Shown here: positions 46,088 to 57,561 of the stretch, one piece after another
Numbering within the stretch: position 1 is the first letter of the stretch
Layout: each line of letters begins with the position of its first letter
From: Lichina pygmaea
Taxonomy: Eukaryota > Ascomycota > Lichinomycetes > Lichinales > Lichinaceae
DNA: 64,000 bases
Assembly (NCBI GenBank): GCA_963422465.1
Contig: OY730172.1
Location: forward strand, 2,356,001 to 2,420,000
Direction of reading: 5' to 3'
Notes under the pieces: model-generated
Database searches by the model: none
What the model was told of the DNA's origin: nothing
The model's input: the letters and a program-made list of their open reading frames with translations, nothing else
Position numbers and translations under genes: made by a program

Positions 46088-47826
46088 TCATGGTGCCGGT
46101 CTTGAAGATTCCTTGCTCGATGCCGCGGCCGAGCTGGAGGAGGAGTCTGATTGTGACGAGGCTTCGGAAGATGGTGCGGGTGACGATGGGGATTTTGATG
46201 GTACTTGCTTGCTCGTTTCGTCAAGAGTGGAGTTGCGCGCTTGCTGCCGGCGGCCCTCGCGCCACTTGCTTGCCTTTTCCCCTAGGTAGCGCACGGACTT
46301 GGCTGTGCCCGCCGTAAAGAAGCCCTTGATGCTCTGGCTCGTGCTGGGCCACGCGATCGTCTGTTTGATGACGCGCGGAAGCAAGAGCGCTAGACCATCT
46401 TGGTCCTCGGCGATCCGCCGATCGAAGACGCCTCCCTGACGACGCTTGATTCGGGTCGAGCCTTGCTCCTCGCCGCTCGAAGCCTCCAGCAAGCTGTCGA
46501 ACTCAAGCTGAGGGATCTGATAGCGCCTTTGGAATTGGAAGTAAAGCTTCTCTCGAAATGCCTTTGGTAGACGGCAGACCATGTTGCCACGCTTCGTTGG
46601 GTCCATGTCCTGCGCGAGCCTGACGTCGATCCCGGCATCGTCATGCCAGCCGACTTGGCTGCAGCGAGGGTCCGTGAACTGGACGTTGGGGAGGTCGGCA
46701 ATCAGTGGGGCGTACAGCCGTCGGAAATTCGTCATCTGATTCGCCACGATATTGTCCACTTTGCGTGGGTTCTCCGTCCGAAGCGACATTCGCGGGTCAC
46801 CCATGTAGCTGATCCCCGCGATCGCGCCGTATAGTTGCTGTTCGCTGAACGATGGCGGGAGCATCAAGAGAGCGGTGCGCAAGGCCGAGATGAGATTGAT
46901 TTGGTTGGCCAGCCGGACTCGAGCGTCATCCCGAAGGATCTTGACTGGTTTGTGAAGACGCCCCGCAAGATAGAGCGTTTGCCACTCAGAGAGATCCTGG
47001 CACAGCGCGTCAAGATTCACGACGCCATACTTGATCATGGCCCCGTTGACTGTTACGTAAGGGTTGAAGTAGACGCCCGCACCCCATCTTTCTTGCACGT
47101 TGGTTACGAACCCGGATCCCAGCGACCCGATCATCGAGTAGTGATCGCGATGTTGCGTTAGATTCAGCGACTGCCAGTGCTGGCTGTACGAGACGCCGAA
47201 GATCATGTCGATCATCTTGCCCTTGCCTGGCTGTGCCGCTCTGATGGCGGAGCCCGGGGCAGGATGTACCGAAGGTCCGGACACCGAGCTGTCGGTGCTC
47301 TGTGGGAACACGCCAGAGCCATATGCGATTGCATACCGAATGGGGGCACGGAACTGCCACAGGATCTGCCGCAACGCCTCCTTGAGCTCCTGGTTTATCA
47401 GGATATGCTGATTGACACCGAAGTTCTTGTGCGGCAGCTCCGAGAACGCCGAGATGTTGAGATCTGGATTCTCTTCCCAGTCCGCCCGCGGCTGTAAGCT
47501 ACCACCGGAGCCGTCTGCTGCATCACGTGCTTCTGTAGGCGACTCGGACGTTGCAGACCTTTGCGCACTATTCGACGACGCTGAGCTGGGGGTATGCGCA
47601 CCCCCGTCCGACTTGGCTGCCTCGGAGGAGAAATTGCGAGAGACGTCAGAGTACGGGTGCCGGAATCGCTTCCCCTCTTGGAAGAAACAAGACAGAGCGC
47701 CATTTCCTGGAGGAGCTGCACCTCGGAAGATCTACAAGAGAGGTGTGTCAACGGGCAGGTAGCCATCATCAACGTTGAGATCACTAGATAACCCCTTACC
47801 GGTGCTGGCAGTTGCCGAAGCGCCAT
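46088..47826 (-). CDS. TAM41: Mitochondrial phosphatidate cytidylyltransferase Tam41
   Basis: Makes CDP-diacylglycerol on the matrix side of the inner mitochondrial membrane, the first step of cardiolipin synthesis. Exons 47826-47800 and 47731-46088 (68-nt intron) encode 556 residues. The N-terminus MALRQLPAP-IFRGAAPP is followed by a Ser-rich, basic stretch, a plausible presequence. The nucleotidyltransferase core reads RYAIAYGSGVFPQS, MIDMIFGVSYSQHWQSLNL, GAGVYFNPYVTVNGAMIKYG, LYLAGRLHKPVKILRDD and VRLANQINLISALRTALL; the GSG and D-x-(I/F) pair match the catalytic motif. The conserved C-terminal KSVRYLGEKASKW closes the domain. A Ser/Pro-rich tail of about 55 residues follows, longer than in yeast (385 aa). 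It diverges from BIR1 across 419 bp. Confidence 0.92.
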
Positions 47827-48245
47827 CTCCTATCAGGGGTCCCGAACAGCAGCCTCTCTAGCAGCAGCTCCTTCGACAGTAGACAAGCTTCTGCAAGCAG
47901 CCTAGCGTCTATGGAGGTTTGTCCCTCGCCATAAGAACTGGTACAGTACTCGTACGATTGAAGGTGAAGGCCAGTCGCAGTTGGGTTTGCGACCATCGCC
48001 CAGGAGGTTTGCTGACTAAGAGCTGCGTCACGGCTGGCATTATGTCAGCACACTTACGGTAGCGGCACAAGTCATGTGACTGCGTGTGCCCCTTTACATC
48101 GCGTAATGTCTCGTCGGCAACAACAAACAACTGCTGAGAGCAACTGAGATCAATCTACGAACATTGGATCCTACGATCACTTTTGTTCCCCGTTTCGACA
48201 GATTCTTTGTCGCACGCCTACGGATTGCTTCGTCAAGCCATCGCC

Positions 48246-50690
48246 ATGCTCATCCCGGAGGAGATGCTGACCCTGGAAGGGCGACTAAGCTCCTTTGTTG
48301 GTGCGCGGCCGCTGCCAAAACGACGAGGATCATCCACCAAAGGACAGAAGACAGTATCATGGCCGCATGCAAGACCATCTCCTCAGCAGGTTGGTGAAAG
48401 GATTTATACAGCATCGTATGCCAGAAAGCCTAAGTCACTGACGTGCCGTAACAGCTTGCTAAGGCAGGATTCTTCTACACACCGGTAGCATCGAGTCCCG
48501 ATAATGTGACGTGTTTCATGTGCGAAAAATGCCTGGATGGCTGGGAGGAAGAGGACGACCCAGCTTTGGAGCATCTACATCACTCCGGTCACTGCGCTTG
48601 GGCTACGATTGCTTGCGTTGAACAAGCGGACGAGCTCTCAAATTACGAGCGTGAGCACCCGCTGAGTGATCACATGACCGAAGCGCGCCGGGCGACCTTT
48701 GCAGACCGTTGGCCGCATGAGAAGAAGAAGGGATGGACGTGCAAAACCGAGAAGGTACCTTGCTCGACGGCGCTTGGAAATGCGCCTTCTGGTTGCGGAA
48801 ATGGTGGACGCTAAGCGTACGACAGATGTTGGAGGCGGGTTGGTACTACTGCCCAACGGATTCATCAGACGACTTTGTCGCCTGTCCATACTGCAATCTT
48901 GCTCTGGATGGCTGGGAGCCCAAAGATAAGCCTCTGTAAGAGATGCAGATGTTCCGTGCTGCTGCGACGATGACTGACCAGTCGACAGAGACGAGCACCG
49001 CCGACGATCGCCAACCTGCCCGTTCATTGAGCTTTCTGCAAAGCAGAAGCGGACCACCAAACGAAGCCGAACGTCCAAGGCGTCGAGGACGTCCGCCTTG
49101 TCGGTTGTCAGCGTTGCATCCGACTTGGCTGCGCCGAAGATGGAGCCAGTGGAGGATGAAGACAGCGGCATGACCGCAGCGACAGACGCATCGATGAAAC
49201 CAAAAGCTGGAAAGAAGGGAGCCAGAGGGAAAAGAGCGACTGGCAGAGCGAACGGCAAGAAGGCTCAAGCCAAAGTGGTAGAAGATGTCGAGATGAGCGG
49301 CACCATGGAGCCCGAGGACAGCGGCTTCGAGGTCAAGGTTGACCAGCCCGTCAAGCCCACCAGAGGGAGGAAGAGGAAGAGCGCCGAGCTCACAACCAGC
49401 GACGTTGGTCAGGAAGGGCAAGATGAATCGACGGCATCGTCAGCGCCAGCAGCCAAGCGAAGGGCAACACATACGAGAGGGAATGCCGCGCAGCTAGCTG
49501 AGGATTCGCCATCGTCTCCGGCAACGGCCGGCCGAGAGACCGTTGACCTCATCACCCCCGAGAGCGAGCCCAAAGCGGCGTCGAAGAAAAGCCGCAAGGC
49601 CGGCAACCGAAAGCCGTTGACATCGACCCGACGGGCCTCGCAACGCAAGGCTTCTGTCCGATCCACAGCTTCCAAGGCTTCGTTGCGGGTTCCGGAGTTC
49701 GACGACGATGAGATTGAAAAGGCACTTGAAGAGGGTCTCGATCGGCCGCTTGGCGGCGACGAGGTCCTTGCTGCGCAAACGGACGCGGACATGACGGAGG
49801 CCGAGCAGATTTGCACCGACGCAGCAGCGCCGGACCCTACCACGTCTGTTGCTCCTGTGCGGAGATCATCGCGCAACCAGAGCGCCCGAGGCTCTACACA
49901 GAGCCAAGACAAGGAGCGTGACCTTCCGACAATCGCCCTCGAGTCTGCCAGGCCCGGTCTGGCCAGGCCTGCTTCAAGTTCCTCAGGTTTCGTACAGCCA
50001 GCGGCAGCCGCGTCGGAAGTTACGACCGCCAAAGTGAAGCCAGCCAGAAAAGCATCGGCGAAACAACAAGTCACGATCCAGGAACAGACTGCCAATGACG
50101 CTCAGGCCTCGGCGAAGACGATCACGAGGTCGACTCCCTCACTTTCCCCACAGTCATCCGATGCCGAGAACCATCCGCCGTCGTCGCGGCGAACGATTCT
50201 CTCCAGCCTCCGGTCCGCCAGACTGTATCACGTGCCGGAGCTGGGCATCCAGACCCGCACGCCCAGGGCCTTGTCACCGTCGAAGCGGGACAACATGGTC
50301 ATCACGAAGAACAACGGACGCGGTCTCGAGACGACCATGCCGTGGTCGGCGGTCGATCTCGACGCGGCGTTTGGGCCCGTGACGCCCATGCCGGCGTTCG
50401 ACCGAGAGGAAGACGATAAGACGCACAAGCGCCATCGGACCAATGCCGAGGACGAAAAGGAGAACGACGTCCTGCTGACGACGGCTCTGAACGAAACGAT
50501 GGACCGCATCAAGGCCCACCTGACGAGCCCTGAGAAGAAACTAAGCGTTGAGGAATGGCTGCGCTACAACGCCAAGGTTGGCGAAGAACGACTTCGGCGC
50601 GAATGCGAGCGGATGGTGTGCACCTTTGAGCGAGAAGGGAACAGGGCGCTACGAGCGCTCGAGGGCATCGTTGCTCTCGAAGCAGTCTGA
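48246..50690 (+). CDS. BIR1: Two-BIR-domain survivin homologue Bir1 (chromosomal passenger complex)
   Basis: Targets Aurora kinase with Sli15/INCENP to centromeres and the spindle midzone. Exons 48246-48389, 48455-48754, 48826-48935 and 48989-50690 give 751 residues. BIR1 (about residues 1-95): MLTLEGRLSSFVG, WPHARPSPQQLAKAGFFYTP, DNVTCFMCEKCLDGWEEEDD, HHSGHCAWA (CCHC zinc site). BIR2 (about 115-205): TFADRWPHEKKKGWTCKTEK, MLEAGWYYCPTDSSDDFVAC, PYCNLALDGWEPKDKP, DEHRRRSPTCPFIEL. A long basic, Ser/Pro-rich linker follows with several SP/TP sites, as expected for Cdk-regulated Bir1. The C-terminal helix KLSVEEWLRYNAKVGEERLR fits the INCENP-binding region. I chose the ATG at 48246 because no in-frame ATG lies upstream before the stops. 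Confidence 0.93.
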
Positions 50691-52146
50691 TCGTACCGGC
50701 GGCTGAGATTTCGCAGTACGGGTCATTGCTTCCCATCGTTCTTTCTCCAGTGACTGGTCTCTCGAGGTGTTCTTTTCTTTCTGGATGTCCTCGTTGTCAC
50801 GTCCCGTCTCTTTATCTCTTTTCAAGAGGGTGTTCTGGTGTCTATTCCCCGCGAGCAGCACGCGATCACGGATCAATGCTTGGACGGGGCGTCATGGAGA
50901 AGTCCAAGAGAACTCGACCAGAAAGAAATGAGAGCATGTTATCTTGTTTCTCTGGTCATATCCATCCTCCACCCCTTCCCCACACGGAGGATTGCACAGC
51001 GAACATCGCGTCGCATCTGTAGCTGAGCAGATCACGAGGAGCTACCCTCCCTCAATCACGATCATATATCTCAGAGGCATTGTGGGTTCGGTCAGCAATC
51101 CATATTCAGGAGCTCGAGAGGGTGAAGATGATCTGCATCAAGGCGACATGCTCGCTGACCCTAGAGAGGGAGAAAGTCTTTACATCATCGCACGAAGAGG
51201 CTGACATGGACAGTCATCTCCTCTCACAGACCTGCTTCGACATCCGAAATAAAGAAGTATAAAAGTCTGTGCGAGTAGATGTGGCTGCGTCTGATTACAA
51301 TCTTTCATTGAACAACCGAGAAATTCAACCAGGTATCTCAGCATGTTATCTCGGTAGAGCTCTCTAGCTAGTCATCGGTCTCTAGTACAGCATCGCTCAG
51401 GAATCTAGCTGTCACAGTTCTTTACAAGACCCGTCGAACGTCTCCTCCTAACACCATAGATATGGGTGCTGTTATATCAAGACTCTCGACCCACCAAGAG
51501 CCCACCAAGAACACCAATGCGTAACATACTCAGACGCCTCTTTCAGCCACACGTGCGATCTTATGAGAGACTACCACTTCCGGGGCAAAAGGGGCTGGCC
51601 ACCGACGTTCCGAGAAGATGGTGATTCCTGCTGGGAGTTACCGGTAGAGTCTCCAGGAAGAACCTTCGAAGGCAATTGCTGACTGAAATGTAGTTCAGAA
51701 GGCTGATCGGTTGGGTTCACTGGTGCCTGGCAAGATGCCACGATGCCCCTTTCCGTGGGGCTGTGGGGACGGTCGCTAGGCTCCAGTATTACATCCCCGC
51801 CCGCGCTCGTCTTGTTAGGTACGGCACGGGCCGGTGAGACTTGACCAGGCACCGACGATATGGGCCCTGGAGCATATAAACAACCCGCCGGGGCGTCCGG
51901 TAATTAGACGACACTGCGGCTGTACGAATGCAGAGCAGGTCAGTGAGTACTCGGCGCTTTCGCTTGGACGACTTGGTCTTTGCTTGGGCGCTGCATCACC
52001 CAGAAGGCTCTGCCTCGACACTGCGTACATCGATCATCTAGAGGATCTTGAAGGACAGATACATCGCACGCGATTGAAGGCGCTCGCAACAGAGAGGGAC
52101 CTACGGCCGGGCGACGGCGGCGACGACGACGACGACGACGACTGCT
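50691..52146. other. Intergenic region between BIR1 and the F-box gene; nothing recognised
   Basis: No frame with a recognisable domain. A GACGAC run at about 52110-52142 directly precedes the F-box ATG. Confidence 0.45.
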
Positions 52147-52863
52147 ATGGCGAACACTCTCCGCGCAGACGTCGCGCCTGTGACAGGTGCTTGCTTCGGA
52201 CAACGTCGCCTCGATCCACGGCAACCACAACGGCTGTACAACCCCGTACCGGGACCAGATGATAGCAGGACGAGCCCGACTGGTGCTCCACAACGCACCT
52301 CTCTCTCGACGCTGCCGACAGAGCTGCAACTGTGGATATCGCGACAGCTGGCGTACCCGGACGCGCTATCGCTGAAGCACGTGTCGCGGCACTTCTACGG
52401 CCTGGTCGACAGCGGCGTTCGTCTGAAGGTGGCCTGGATGGTCGAGCGGCACGAGCTACGGCTGGGTTTTCCGGACCACCGCCACTGCATCCTGAAGACG
52501 GACGAGGCCTTCTGCTCGCGCCAGGTGCGCACGCTCATGGAGCGGCGCAGGAGACACGAGGAGTGCGGCGAGGTCCGAGGCTGCGTCGTGCTCTTGGATC
52601 CGCGGTGGCCCTGTCGCGAGCTGGCCAAGCGGAGGAGCAGGGGCAACGGCAGAGGCAGGGGACTCGCCAAGGCAAGAGACGTGCTCCTGTCGTTCGTCGG
52701 CGCAAGTGCTCAGACGAGGTCAAGAGGCGGTGATCTATGGCTCTTGATATCGATCGTCTTTCTTCTCGCCTGGGTTGCAAGGGTTTCAGAGGGCACGGCC
52801 GTTGGCTTGGCGTGCGACTCGTTTCATCTCGCCATCTTAGCCGGCCTCTACCTGACGTTATAA
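52147..52863 (+). CDS. Small F-box protein with hydrophobic C-terminal segment
   Basis: A 238-codon single exon. Residues about 51-95 read LSTLPTELQLWISRQLAYPD then ALSLKHVSRHFYGLVDSGVR, a good F-box (LP.E....I...L..PD.L.L..VS..F), so it may dock on Skp1 as a substrate adaptor of an SCF ubiquitin ligase. A basic, Arg/Gly-rich middle follows. The C-terminus LWLLISIVFLLAWVARVSEG and SFHLAILAGLYLTL is strongly hydrophobic and could anchor it in a membrane. No substrate-binding repeats (WD40, LRR, Kelch) are present. I cannot exclude a C-terminal intron around 52720 that would remove the hydrophobic end. The target is unknown. Confidence 0.65.
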   Translation: MANTLRADVAPVTGACFGQRRLDPRQPQRLYNPVPGPDDSRTSPTGAPQRTSLSTLPTELQLWISRQLAYPDALSLKHVSRHFYGLVDSGVRLKVAWMVERHELRLGFPDHRHCILKTDEAFCSRQVRTLMERRRRHEECGEVRGCVVLLDPRWPCRELAKRRSRGNGRGRGLAKARDVLLSFVGASAQTRSRGGDLWLLISIVFLLAWVARVSEGTAVGLACDSFHLAILAGLYLTL

Positions 52864-54003
52864 TCCACGATGCATTTCACGAAACTCTTGAACGACCGCT
52901 TGAGGACCTTTCGTATGGTCTTGAGCCGCAGGCCCCGACCTGCGAGCCCCTGAGCCGACAGACGCAAAGATCGTGTCGATCACTCCGTCCTCTGATACTT
53001 CCGTACCGTAGCAGCGGAATGAGGCAAGGGCTCGTCGGACAGACACTCGGCTGCCCAGCCCCAAATCTTCTTCGGGAGCGCAACTAATCACGCAACGACG
53101 GTTTGCTCTCTCTCTCTCTCTCTCGGCTGAGTTTGGTGTTCACGGTATTGTCTTTTGGGATGAGTGAAGGAGAGAAGGATTGAACGAGCTGTTCTATCAT
53201 GCTTGGTTGACGAGTCAGGGATGTGATATAGAGAAGATGGAGACGAGACGAATTGCAGAGGTGCTCGTGGCGTGATGAGAGTTGGTTCATTGGTTCTTTT
53301 CGTTGATGATATTGTAGTAGGACGTCAGATAAGATTCAGGTGGACTACTTGTGAACTCGACTGGTCATGGGGTAGATGTGAGTCGATCATTCCTAGGAGG
53401 TGGGGGAATAAGCTATATAGTCCTCGAGCTCCTAGAGGTCTTTCTAATCCTAGCTCGTACTCCAAGGCGGCCCTTGGCTATACTTCTTCCTTGAAGATCT
53501 AGCTATGTAGACGTGATTAAAGCCTTAATGTCTTCTGATTGCGTCAAATCTCAATATCTCTGAGGATACAAAGCCGGTGATGAGGCGAGCCAAAGACCGA
53601 CTCTTTCCTGGTCTTATACAAGTTAATATCAACCTCACCCGCTCGGAGGCATGTAACTTACTAATCCTTTGAATACTGATCACCACAGTTTGCCAATACT
53701 CCCTGTGGTCTTTGATAGGAGGATTGCTTGACACTGATAAAAGGATAGTGAGGATGTTCTGAAGCAGTAGCCTGGATAGGCTACGAAGTGGCTGTCAAGC
53801 CAACTTCAGTACCGGCGACTCCGAGTACGCCTCCTTCATCTCCGACCCTTCGCCCGACGAGCAAGCTGTTTCTTCTTCTCTTTTCTTCTGGTCCGATAGC
53901 GTTTGCGTGCGTCTAAGCAGCCGAGATATATATGATACTCAGCACAAACACCTCTATCAAATGATATGACTTTGCACTAGGTGGTATAGTGCTCCGGCGA
54001 GCT

Positions 54004-54399
54004 CTATAAGTACCCGAAGGTAGCACGACAGCGTACACATCGGTCCATAGAAGTAGCCATCATTGCGCTGAATGCCTGCGCAAGCTCAGTTGAGTTGTCG
54101 GCATGACGAGATCTGCTGGACTGTGTAAGCGCTTGAATTTCAGCTCTGTGCCGGAGCTTATCCTGCTCTACGTCTTTGTTATATTTCAGCTCCTCGACTT
54201 GGCGCCCCAGTGCATTGTGGTACTGTTCGCAGATACGCTCGATGAGCTGTCGGCCAGAGCTTTTCGAGGTCATCTGCCTCAGCTTGACTGAGAGTGTCTG
54301 CAGCCAGGAGTTCGTGGGCCACTTTGGCATGCTGAAGCCCACCAAAAAATGGCGAGCCTCGCCCGAGCCAACACCGACACACCGCCTTGAGTCTGGCAA
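54004..54399 (-). CDS. Hypothetical 131-residue open frame, possible relict
   Basis: Reads MPDSRRCVGVGSGEARHFLV and then a charged helical stretch (RQLIERICEQYHNALGRQ, VEELKYNKDVEQDKLRHR) that could form a short coiled coil. I recognise no family. Its 5' part lies in the segment duplicated at 54637-54930, where the matching frame is broken by stops. It may be the last exon of a longer gene or a remnant of a repeat; the protein may not be made. Confidence 0.25.
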   Translation of the reverse strand: MPDSRRCVGVGSGEARHFLVGFSMPKWPTNSWLQTLSVKLRQMTSKSSGRQLIERICEQYHNALGRQVEELKYNKDVEQDKLRHRAEIQALTQSSRSRHADNSTELAQAFSAMMATSMDRCVRCRATFGYL

Positions 54400-54510
54400 G
54401 GTTTCTCTCTGTCCCTTGAATTAGCTCAACTCGAACAATGTACTTAGGATGTTCACATACTTATTGCCTCCTCTTGGGGTAGGCAGTTGTTGATATCTAT
54501 CAACTGACTT
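54240..54510. repeat. Diverged direct repeat, copy A (partner 54637-54930)
   Basis: Shared blocks in the same order and orientation include GAGCTGTCSGCCAGAG, CCTCAGCTTGACTGAG, TGCAGCCAGRWGTTCGTGGG, GGCATGCT and TTCACATA, ending near a TATCTATC/GTCTATC word. I judge similarity at roughly 80% in the best 100 bp by eye. Confidence 0.7.
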
Positions 54511-54636
54511 ACCGCCCAAATAATGACGATGAACAGTGGGGCCACCAGGATTTTGTTGTTGTTTGACAGTAGTTGTAGTGTATTGGCTTTTTTTTGAGCC
54601 TAAGACGGAAACTCCTCACAGTAGCAACGTCCTCAG

Positions 54637-54930
54637 AGCTGTCCGCCAGAGTCGGCCAGGATTATCTTCCTCAGCTTGACTGAGCGTGTTTGCAGCCAGA
54701 TGTTCGTGGGCTACTTCGGCATGCTATACCCCACCGAAAGATAGCGATTTTCGTCAGAGCCAGCGCAGGCTGACATGGTGTTCGAGAGACCTGCTTTACG
54801 TATCTCGAGGCCGCAACTCCTTCAGCCTTGTGAGCAGGACTTCTATCTTTTCAATGAGCTTATTTTTTATGACATACTCGAGATTTTCACATACATATCG
54901 CTTCTTCCTTCGGCAGGTAGTTATCGATGT
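54637..54930. repeat. Diverged direct repeat, copy B
   Basis: Second copy of the segment at 54240-54510, about 0.4 kb downstream in the same orientation, with scattered substitutions and small indels. Confidence 0.7.
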
Positions 54931-56524
54931 CTATCGATATTCCTGGTACACGAACAAAAAATACTATTGGTATCTCTGCGAGAATCTTGCTTCTCTCTTC
55001 TGGTAAAGACGACTCCTCTGCCCTGATATCGAGTCAAGAGTAAAAAGTCTCTATGGACTCCATCTTATCATTGTCGACAGTATTCGTTGTCTTCCAGTAA
55101 ATACCCGAGATAGGTAAGAATATCTCGAAGGACTCTAGTGTTCTCTCGAACACAAAGGATCAGCTCCGCCTCCGCCTGTACAGGCCTTGGCATCATCTCC
55201 TCGACGAGTGCTGTCATAGCTCACCGATTATTCCTGGCGCTAATAGTACCACTCCTAATCGACTCGGCCTGTTGGAAGTCGACAATCGAACTTTCGGCAC
55301 TATTACGACGTGAGTACTTCTGAGGGAAATTGTCTTCAGGAATATAACGGTTGACGAACATCTGGTGTTTCGTTGTTATCGTCTTCGACTTGTGCTTCCA
55401 GAATCAGTAGCTTGGATTTCTGGTTCGGTTTTAGATGCTGACAGCTACGGTATCGTCAGTATAGCAAAGTATGTCGACTTGGGAAAGTGCGCCTCGCAAG
55501 TAGGAGACCTGTGTGCGTTACGGTACGTACTTCCGTCATCATCATCAGAAACCGCTTCATCGTTCGCAATCTAGGTGAAGCCCTAGATACCGGGGGGATG
55601 AAGCCCCCGAGGCACGGAGGAGTCGATGTCCCTCGATGCAGAGATCTGAGGAGATCACCGAGAAAGCACTGCGAGCTGAGGTGAGCATCTACGCCTCGGA
55701 GTCAGCACTGAGAGCAGACACAGCGATACAGACTGGAGCAGCACTACCGCGACGCTACCCAGAATCAACCTTCTTTCTCCACGTTCTATATATAGCATGT
55801 AAAGTATCTTCGTACGGACCGTCGATGGGAAGCCGATCTGATTGATTTGTGGGCGGAAGATGTGAGCGCTTGTAGGTGCGAGCTAGGGTTAGGGCAAGTG
55901 GTCACGTGAGATGTCAATTGACGTGGCAACCAATGGCATACGCTTAGTATTGTATTACTCAGCAGACTCACGGTACCGTAGACCACAATGGCCACCGCCG
56001 TGGTGTACCCCACAATACCCCACCAACGCGCATGCAACATAACGTCATCATGGGTCATTGATTTCGGTCGGAACAAAGCAGCGTCTACGCTCGTACACCG
56101 AGGCAAGCTTGTCGGCATCACTTAATCAATACTTGAGATCGATACTTTCATCACCGTAGCGAGTAGCATTGATCGATAAGTAGCAGCTTGAAATAATCGA
56201 GACTCGAAGACTCGGCATTGAACATTGAGAGATCCCTTGTCTCTGCTTTCCACGCACCCGAGCAGCCCAGCTCCCAACCCGCCGGATGATCCTCGGATGA
56301 GCTGTTTTCCCCCTGCACGACCGCTCATAACAGGCGTACTAGCTAAGAATTCCATTGGGGTTTCGTTGATATACCGCTCCTACTCCTACTCCTCGTCTTC
56401 ACCAGTTTGTTCACTGCCGTCGACGAGGTTCAACGTAGTCGAAGCACCTACGACAAAGCCGAGAAGGTCCCTCTCGACTCCTACCCGACCCACCGCGAGC
56501 AAGAGCAGCCGTATCGAAGGCAAG

Positions 56525-57400
56525 ATGACGAGCAAGCACGAGTCCGCTGCCGGTGCGCAATACTCGACCGCCGACACGGGCTCGAAGCCGGCGGATCCGT
56601 ACAAGGCCAAGGCCTACGAGAACGACTTGCCAGTCAAGGAGAAGGTCGAGGGACTGATCCACCTCATCGAGGGCAGCATGTTTGGCATGATGACCACGCG
56701 GCAGGCCAAGACGGGTCACTTGGTCAGTCGGTGCATGGCCTTGGCCGGGAAGGTAAGATGCTCCCCTCGCTCGTTCGAGCGACCCGCGAGGAGCTTGGCT
56801 CGAGCTTCGTGGATGTCCATTGTCTGTGCAACGCATCTGACTACTCTGAGTAGGAAAACGACATCGACCTCGTCTTCCACACCAACACCGAGTCGGGGAA
56901 GACGGACGAGTTGCAGACCGATCCTCACATCAATATCTCGTTCCTGAACCCATCGAGTGAGTGGGCTTCCATCAGCGGCACCGCCGAGGTCATCCACGAC
57001 CGTGAGACGGTCCGCAAGCATTACTCGCCCGCTCTCAAAGCCTGGATCGGCGATCTTGGCGACGGCAAACATGACGGAGGCCCCGAAGGTGAGCCGAGCC
57101 GTAGCATATCCATCCCGACAATGTGTTGATCTTGTCCGCCAGACCCCCGGATTGCGGTTATCAAGGTCACGACCATCACGGCCACGTATGCCATCACCCA
57201 CCGGAACGCCATTTCGAGGGGCGTCCAGATGGCCAAGGGAGTGGCTACCGGAAATGTTCCGGACGTCAACCGTGTGCGAGAGATCACCCAGGAGGAGATT
57301 TCCGATTGTGAGTATCGAATGATTGCGCATGTTTGAGGCATCGATGGCTGATATATTCTCGATATCTGCAGACAAGAGGCTCGCCGTCGGTGGAAAGTAG
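56525..57400 (+). CDS. BLI-3/general-stress-protein-26-like FMN-binding split-barrel protein
   Basis: Member of the pyridoxamine 5'-phosphate oxidase-like flavin-binding family (Neurospora BLI-3, bacterial GSP26); the physiological substrate is not established. Exons 56525-56752, 56854-57088, 57143-57307 and 57372-57400 encode 218 residues. Core reads VEGLIHLIEGSMFGMMTTRQ, HLVSRCMALAGKENDIDLVF, DPHINISFLNPSSEWASISG, TAEVIHDRETVRKHYSPALK and DPRIAVIKVTTITATYAIT, the usual order of strands for this split barrel. The frame is open upstream to an ATG at 56297, which would add 76 residues (MSCFPPARPLITGVLAK...) of basic, Ser-rich sequence that could be a mitochondrial presequence. I prefer the ATG at 56525, where family similarity begins. 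It is convergent with DPH5 across 161 bp. Confidence 0.85.
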
Positions 57401-57561
57401 AGGACCGGATCGGAGCCAGCAGGCTGTAATCTGCTCACTAGGTGGATGGCGGTTTTAGGGCAAATCAAACGAGCTCCTGCTCGGCATTGCTAGAGCACTA
57501 ATATCGGTTTTGAGGATCCAGTCTCATGCCGCGAGGCTGAGATACAAGTTGAATGCCGTCA

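Larger units (their letters stand above)
52864..56524. other. Lower-GC intergenic region with a duplicated segment
   Basis: About 3.6 kb, visibly more A/T-rich than the flanking genes. It includes a CT microsatellite at about 53105-53127 and a diverged direct duplication (54240-54510 and 54637-54930). No confident gene is visible. The block looks like decayed repeat or relict sequence of unknown origin. The region from about 56100 rightward is the promoter and leader of the BLI-3-like gene. Confidence 0.5.

Noticed and set aside
55560-55810. Possible end of a mobile element near a TATATATAG stretch
   Set aside because: No paired terminal repeat, target duplication or coding motif could be found in the window.
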